Shown here in pieces: positions 57,833-64,000 of a stretch of 64,000 nucleotides of DNA (position 1 is its first letter; every line of letters begins with the position of its first letter). Position numbers and translations under genes: made by a program. A model generated the notes under the pieces. The model made no database searches, was not told where the DNA came from, and saw only the letters and a program-made list of their open reading frames with translations. Source of the DNA: Cryptomeria japonica (Eukaryota > Streptophyta > Pinopsida > Cupressales > Cupressaceae); contig NC_081415.1 in assembly GCF_030272615.1 (NCBI RefSeq), forward strand, positions 510,761,873 through 510,825,872, written 5' to 3'.

Positions 57833-57884
57833 TATATTAAAAAGTGAAAAGTCAACTTGTAATTTGTTGACTTATTTGAATCCC

Positions 57885-58375
57885 CCTTCTATATATATAA
57901 TTAAAAATAATAATTAGATTTATTATTACTTATCTATACATTCAAATTCAAATACTAATATTTTTAAAAATTATATATATATAGATATATATATAGCCCC
58001 TTCTCCTCTCATATATTAATATATATCTCCATTTCTATCTCTCTCTTTCTCTTCCCCTCCATTTTTATCCCTCCCTCTCTATCTTCCCATGTTTCTCTCT
58101 CCCTCTCTCCATCTCTATTTGTTTATATTTACTTCTCTATAGTTGTCCCTCTCCCCTCTCTCTATATCTCCTTACATATCTATCTCTCTATCACAATATC
58201 CCATTATTTATATTATCTCTCTTCCTCTATATCTCTCTATCCCTCTCTATCTCTCTTTCTCTCTCTATCCTCATCTCCCCCTCTACCTCTCTTTGTCTCT
58301 CTATTTATTCTCTCCCTTTTCCTCTCTCCCTCTATATTCATCTCTCCCCCTCTATCTCTAAACATGTCTCCCTTA
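57885..58375 (+). repeat. Polypyrimidine (CT)-rich low-complexity tract
   Basis: TA repeats (57970-57995), then about 350 bp of ctctct/ccctctc/tatctc. The frame at 58143-58361 is an artefact of composition. Confidence 0.9.
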
Positions 58376-61300
58376 CTCTATCTAACTTATTTTATGTTGT
58401 CTACTCTAAACTAGCCACATTATTGGTAGGAACTTGATGCATTGTGTCTCTTGTTAGCATATATCCATAGATATAAATATACATTTAATGTTTAAAGGTA
58501 CATTTCTCAAGATATCTATTGTATCTTAATGTCAAAAATGGATTAAAGATGATCCTGGCCTAATATAAAAGACATTAAGTGAATTTATTTATAACTATAG
58601 AATATTATGTTATTAGATAAGTACATAATACATATTAATATATATTATTAGTGTCTTATAATATTTTATATATTATTATATAATAATTAATTAGAATTAA
58701 TATATAATATTTAAAATATTATTAGTATCTTGTATTGTTGAAGTGGTCTATTCTTGATTTCTCACTTGCGAAACTTGTTTTGGTCTTGCAAGGATCCTTG
58801 GGGTGTTAAGATGTCACCTATCTACTGTTATAACAACTTCCTTCCCTTAAGGGTTAAGGATAAATATTTTCAAGATGCAGGGGATGTTAGGACCACTTAA
58901 ACACTTATCATAATTATTTGTTTACTGTAATAAAGGCTTTAGATGCATTTGCTTTGTATGTGATCTATTAAGCTATTTTTTATAGCCCCATATGATTGGA
59001 AAGCATTAGTTAGCTTGAATAGAACTAATATAAGAATATGTTGTAGTGTATTATTCTAGACCATCAATTAAATTATTTGCATTGACTATTTCTTAAAGTA
59101 GGATGCCCACTTGAAGAGACCTTGAATATTTTCACATTTTTTTTCTATTCAATGTAATAACATTTTTATGTTTTCATTTTAGTTCTCATTTTAAAATATT
59201 TTGTGTTTTCACTAATTAATTGTCAAAATGATCACAAAACATAGATACAATATAAAAATAGAATTATAGAATTATTTAGAGAGTAGGAATTGTTTAGCTT
59301 TGATTGTTCTTGTATGAAAGATGTTCTTTACCTCTTGTCAACTCATATGATCCTACTCTAACATAAATGTGAATTAAGGTAAAATATTTATGGATACATA
59401 AATAGATTTATATGATGTTTAAAGGAGATGTTTCATTTAGAGGATAGGAGATTGTGGGAGTCCATTCAAAATATCATAATAGTCATCTACTAATTATTAA
59501 TCTTAAATTTTATAATTCAATTGAATCAATCAAATTAAATGAACTTAATTAAATTTACCTAACTATCAATACCAAAATTCTCATTAAATGAATCTTTAGT
59601 TATGACCATCTAATGCGTTGCAAATATATTTGGGCCAAGTACAACCTGACTACTCTCAAGATCATAAACATAAAGAGACCTACATTATCAAAAAAGATGA
59701 ACTATAGCTCAAGGCCTAAAAGACTCAACTACATCATCTTGTACTATAGGTCTAGTATACTATACAAGGGTCTGAGTGAGCAAGTCAATGGAGTCTAATT
59801 TCTCCACCTTGATACTCTTTCACAACAAAAAGAATAGTAACAACCTCAACATCAGGTCTAGGCAAGGATCCTACTGCCTAGTTTGAGACATGTCAAGTAC
59901 CCCCACTCTATCTTGTGTGAAGCCCCCTACTTTACCATTTAGCTCCCACGTGTCAAAATAAATTAGGACCTTGTTGAGGAAAAAATCACATTATAGTTTC
60001 CTCAAAAATTATTATGATACCTGACAATTATTGAAAGGAAAATGGTCAAAAACCATCCACCACCTATCCAAAAAATTATTCTTTACCCCTTGGTGGTTGC
60101 ATCAATGGATAGGAAAACCCTTTCATACACTGTGTAAGGTTTCATTTGTCCATGGGTTAGTGAAGAGTGAACACGAGTAGATTTTAAAATTCATTTTTTT
60201 CACTTGCTTATATGATAGTTTTTATGCATAAATTTTTTTTTCTCTTCACTCATCAAACCAACTATTGATTTTCCCACTCACATATTCTACATGAGAGACT
60301 ATAGATTGTAGTAATTTGAAAATATGTGTTCTCTAAGAGCTTGTTGCAATAGAATCTTTCAATCCTGTTATTAATTCTACAAGTTCTTTTGTGCTAATTT
60401 CTATTTATCCTAGTTTATTTTGTTTTGTTATTGGAAGATTTCGAGAATTTGGAGAAAATATTTTTTATGGATGTTATTTAAGAGGGCATTGTTGAGGCGG
60501 TGATTAAGGATTTTCAACATTTGAAGTGAATTATTGATTTCTAGAAAAAAAAAATTTAAATGGTTAAAAAACTAATGTAATCTACTTAATCCGAAATTTG
60601 ACACTTAAAAACCAAAGATACTTCTTTAGCCTCTTCAATATTTTGAAATAATCTTGATGAGCATCTCACAAATACATGATATTTAAAATGTTCTTTATTA
60701 GCGAAAACATGATTTTTTGTAGTATAAAAGTGTAACCAAAGAAAGAAAACAATAAAAATGAAGGAAAAATGAGTGATTTTCATTTTATGTTTAGTTTTTT
60801 TGTAACATGATTATATTATAATGCAATCACATTATTATTTGGATTGACTCAACCCAAATTTTAGAGAATCTAAGTCTTATAGTTAGTGTATTATAATGCA
60901 CATATGATATGCTCTAATGGTGGCTAATTTAAAGGTAAGTGGTGACTTTTTTAGTCCCTCATCTTGGTTCACTTACCCTTTTATTACCTATAAAAATAAT
61001 AATTTGTGCCAAGAATTTAAATTTAAAGAATGTAAGAAGGTAGTTTAGGATGAAATTTTAAAAAAGGATAATTATATATGATGTCTAAATAAAATGCATT
61101 GTATTATATTTCCTTGATAGATCACTAACTACCTTATATTTTCTAAATACTTTGGGTGTTATAATTAATACTTTAGTATGTGTTGAATACCCTCACCTAA
61201 CTATCATGAAAGAGTTGTACCTTCCAAGTGGGTATTAGAAGATACAACATGCCTCTCTTGGTATTTCATTACTTATCACATTTAATGTAAGTTTTATCTT

Positions 61301-63433
61301 TCATGTTTGGGCAGCGAAGGTGGGTAAAAATTATTGCATCTAAAACTAGTGTAATTTCATATTTCATGGAGGAAATTAAGGGGTTGGGGATGTTTGGGTG
61401 ATGAATCCTCTTTGGATGCATTGTTTTGTATTTTTGGAGCTCTTTTCATTCTATATAAATAGCTCTTTGGATATGGAATTGAGAAGGAACAATTGAATGT
61501 TGAGTTTCTTTGCATGAAAAAAGACATGTGGGTGGAACAAGGTCTTTTTCATTGCTACACAAGTGCTACTATGTTGGAGGAAAAGAGGATAATGGAAGTG
61601 ATTATATTATAGTCCTATTTACTTGGCGTTAATGCATACTTGACTTCTCTTTTTAGTTGATTATTTGTTTCTAAAAGAATTTCTTTACATAAATACTATG
61701 GTATTTGATGCTCTTATGTTTTGATTTGTGCCTCGTTGTTGCTATCTTATGGTGATAGTATGACAATGTATATTTTTTATATAAGTTCACATAAGATAGT
61801 GTAAATAAACATGATATGTGGACTAATTTTTGCATCATAAGGAAGATGGATCTAAACATGGAAATTCAATAAGACAACTTATTTTAATATTTTCATATAA
61901 GCTTTAGATTTTCATTTTGTAGTTCTCCTAGCCTTGTATCTCATTCTTTAGTTCATTATTTGGATAGAGATTGAATTTCACAACCTTTAATATTTGAAGT
62001 TTTATATTTCTCAACAAAAATAAATAAATTTATATTTTTAAATCAAGTGAGATTCAATTAATCTTTCTTGTCAATCTTAGAAGGGTGTAGCTCTCAAGCT
62101 AAATTCTTAAGTTTCTAGATTACCACTTTCTCAAACTCACAAATGACAAATGTGCTAAATTATTGGATGACAATTAATGTTGAGATACATCCATAATATT
62201 TCATAAATTTCTCTTGTCACCCTTGCAAGGTTATAAATCCAATGATCCATAGACTCATAACTATCTAGACAACATTCCACATGGATTTTGAACCAAATCT
62301 CTACACATTCATACAAAACAAACTTCAAAAGATATTAACTCTTTAATTCTATTAGTATCCAAAAAGAAAAACAAAAAAATGTTCTTTTTAATTCAAAGTG
62401 TGCCATCATTGAGTGTCAAGTTGGTTTGAGATGTTGAAAATCACTTAACGATAGTGCGCACCTTACACTAATAAACCACAATAATCCTGAAACTTTATAA
62501 ATAAAATAAATTTTAATTTTTAAATCATAAAATATTTACCTTGTGTCTCCAAAAGTACTTGGAAAAAAAAATAGAATAACCTTTTCTTTTCCATAAATAT
62601 TTATTAATTTTTCCCTTCTCTTAATGTCTGAACAATCTTAAAAGTTATCCTCTTATAATATATAAACCCTTATGTAATTGAGATATTTTATTTTCAAATA
62701 TCAAAATGAAAAGAAATACCTTATTAAATCATTTCTTATCATCTAGATGATCATACTCTCATCATTGAAAAATAAATTTATTTTATTTCAAATTCTTTTC
62801 TTAAAAATTAATAGCAATGATTATTTTTGCTTCCTTTTTATTCTCTAAACCATATTTAAAAATAACAAGTATAAATATTGCTTAAAATCTTGCTCATAAT
62901 AGTAACACTAATAAACACAAGATGATGGTAATAATATTTGTTGTATATAATACTTTAAAATGTATTTTGCTATTTCTTATAAATCATTGCTTTCTTGTAA
63001 CTATCAAAGACTCCCCAAATTACTTACAAAATACTAAGAATTTATGTTTATAAAAGAAGAAACAAAAAATCATTAAGATGACTTTTTTACAATATATATT
63101 TACCCCAATATTCTCATAATTTTTAAACTGAAATTAATATTGTACATGACAAAATATATAATCTAATATGCATAATTGATGGAAATAATCCCAACTATGC
63201 CAATTTGATATCCTTTGTATGCACATTAATAGTTTCCAGATGCATTTGTCAACTCTGTATCCTCCAATCTATATCCATATTCAACAAGCATTAAATACAA
63301 TGATCTTCTATGGATTCAATCAGATTTTACAAGCACTCATCCAATCTATTTATTGTACTATTTGCAAATTTCTTACAAATTGTAGATTGCCTAAAATATT
63401 TTATTTTATGTTTATCTCTCTCATCCACCAATG
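58376..63433. other. AT-rich spacer
   Basis: No gene, LTR pair or transposon could be supported. A palindrome-rich AT stretch lies at 58620-58740 (two copies of tattattagt.tctt). Confidence 0.4.
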
Positions 63434-63697
63434 CATAATTTTTATATAATATTTAAGTCTTTACCTGTAATCACTCTCTCTTCGGAGAGTCCATTTCCAT
63501 AGAGCTATAAGAAAGTGTGTTTGTGTGCAATTATGAGTGGGAGTAATATGTATGAGGTTGTAAATTCTAAAAAAAGTAATCATGTCTCAAAAGATATTTT
63601 AGCATCAGCTCAGACAATCATTGTAATATTCATAATATTTAATATAATTTATGCTTTATTTATTCTCTCTTCACTCCAACAATTTGGTAACAAAGCC
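63434..63697 (+). repeat. Possible LTR end with degenerate primer binding site
   Basis: ctccaaca (to 63681), followed by atttggtaacaaagcc (PBS-like at 63685-63697), has the pattern of a copia LTR end. A small hairpin, ctctcttcggagag, lies near 63475. The LTR start was not found and no partner LTR is in the window. Confidence 0.3.
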
Positions 63698-64000
63698 AAT
63701 GATAACCTAACGAACCTATAAAGAGCCAAAAGAATCTAGGGATTGTTGTGCAATTGTGAGGGGTGAAAGATATAGCCAATCATTGAAGGTAAAGTGAAAA
63801 ATATTCTTTGTTAACTGTCAACAAGATAAAGTTAGCCAAACAAAGTAGCTTGTATAGTTGAGGAGTGAGATCGCTAGTTTTATTGTGTAATATTTCGTTA
63901 ACCCTCACATAATAAATCAAGAACTATGGTAGAATCTATAATTTAAAGAAGATAATGTAAGTGATATAGCAATAATCAATGTAGAAAGAGATGTTTGTTA

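Noticed and set aside
58143-58361. Leu/Ser-rich frame of 72 codons
   Set aside because: Product of the CT-rich low-complexity tract.

Overview
This window looks like intergenic DNA from a large plant genome, most likely a gymnosperm such as a conifer. That assignment is an inference. It rests on very high density of old, nested LTR retrotransposons and hAT elements, AT-rich spacers, a plant-type ubiquitin-conjugating enzyme gene with one intron, and a broken plant LRR receptor gene. No bacterial gene, operon, CRISPR array or rRNA gene is visible. There is a 500-N assembly gap at 43803-44302.

Layout. 1-411 is a rearranged Ty3/gypsy pol scrap. 1142-4309 is a decayed hAT DNA transposon (hAT-1) with six recognisable exons. 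4340-8021 is a solo LTR that split a TA/CA microsatellite. Inside it sit a second hAT copy in opposite orientation (hAT-2, 4395-5713, 8-bp target duplication) and a 358-bp TRIM (6316-6673, 5-bp target duplication). 8394-9102 is a third, non-autonomous hAT element with a perfect 8-bp target duplication. 9111-14455 has little, apart from two exon-like segments of an unrecognised gene at 12320-12720.

14456-29581 is a retrotransposon stack. A copia LTR with PBS (14456-14838) is followed by Copia-A (15450-29581). Copia-A was invaded by a non-autonomous LTR element, C (18240-26276). The 3' LTR of C was in turn invaded by a nearly full-length Copia-B (19639-25933). A separate insertion, D (26849-27932), also lies in Copia-A. 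Target duplications place C, Copia-B and D exactly.

The only intact host gene seen is a two-exon E2 ubiquitin-conjugating enzyme (33225-33955, 149 aa, Cys85 active site). Further right are a degenerate retroelement-associated reading frame (minus strand, 35755-37360), a minus-strand Ty3/gypsy pol with an RNase H-like domain ahead of its RT (39440-43085), and a copia LTR running into the gap (43118-43625). Then come a truncated, frameshifted LRR receptor pseudogene (minus, 48515-49574) between direct repeats, a decayed acidic reading frame (51738-52181), a block of 94-bp and 233-bp repeats (54120-54831), and AT-rich spacer to the end.

How it works together: most coding sequence here is transposon-derived and dead. 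Stop codons in Copia-B and hAT-1 fall almost only where Gln CAG or Arg CGA would be expected (TAG or TGA), which fits C-to-T decay at methylated CHG and CG sites. The E2 gene appears to be the single working cellular gene; it would charge and transfer ubiquitin in the cytosol or nucleus.
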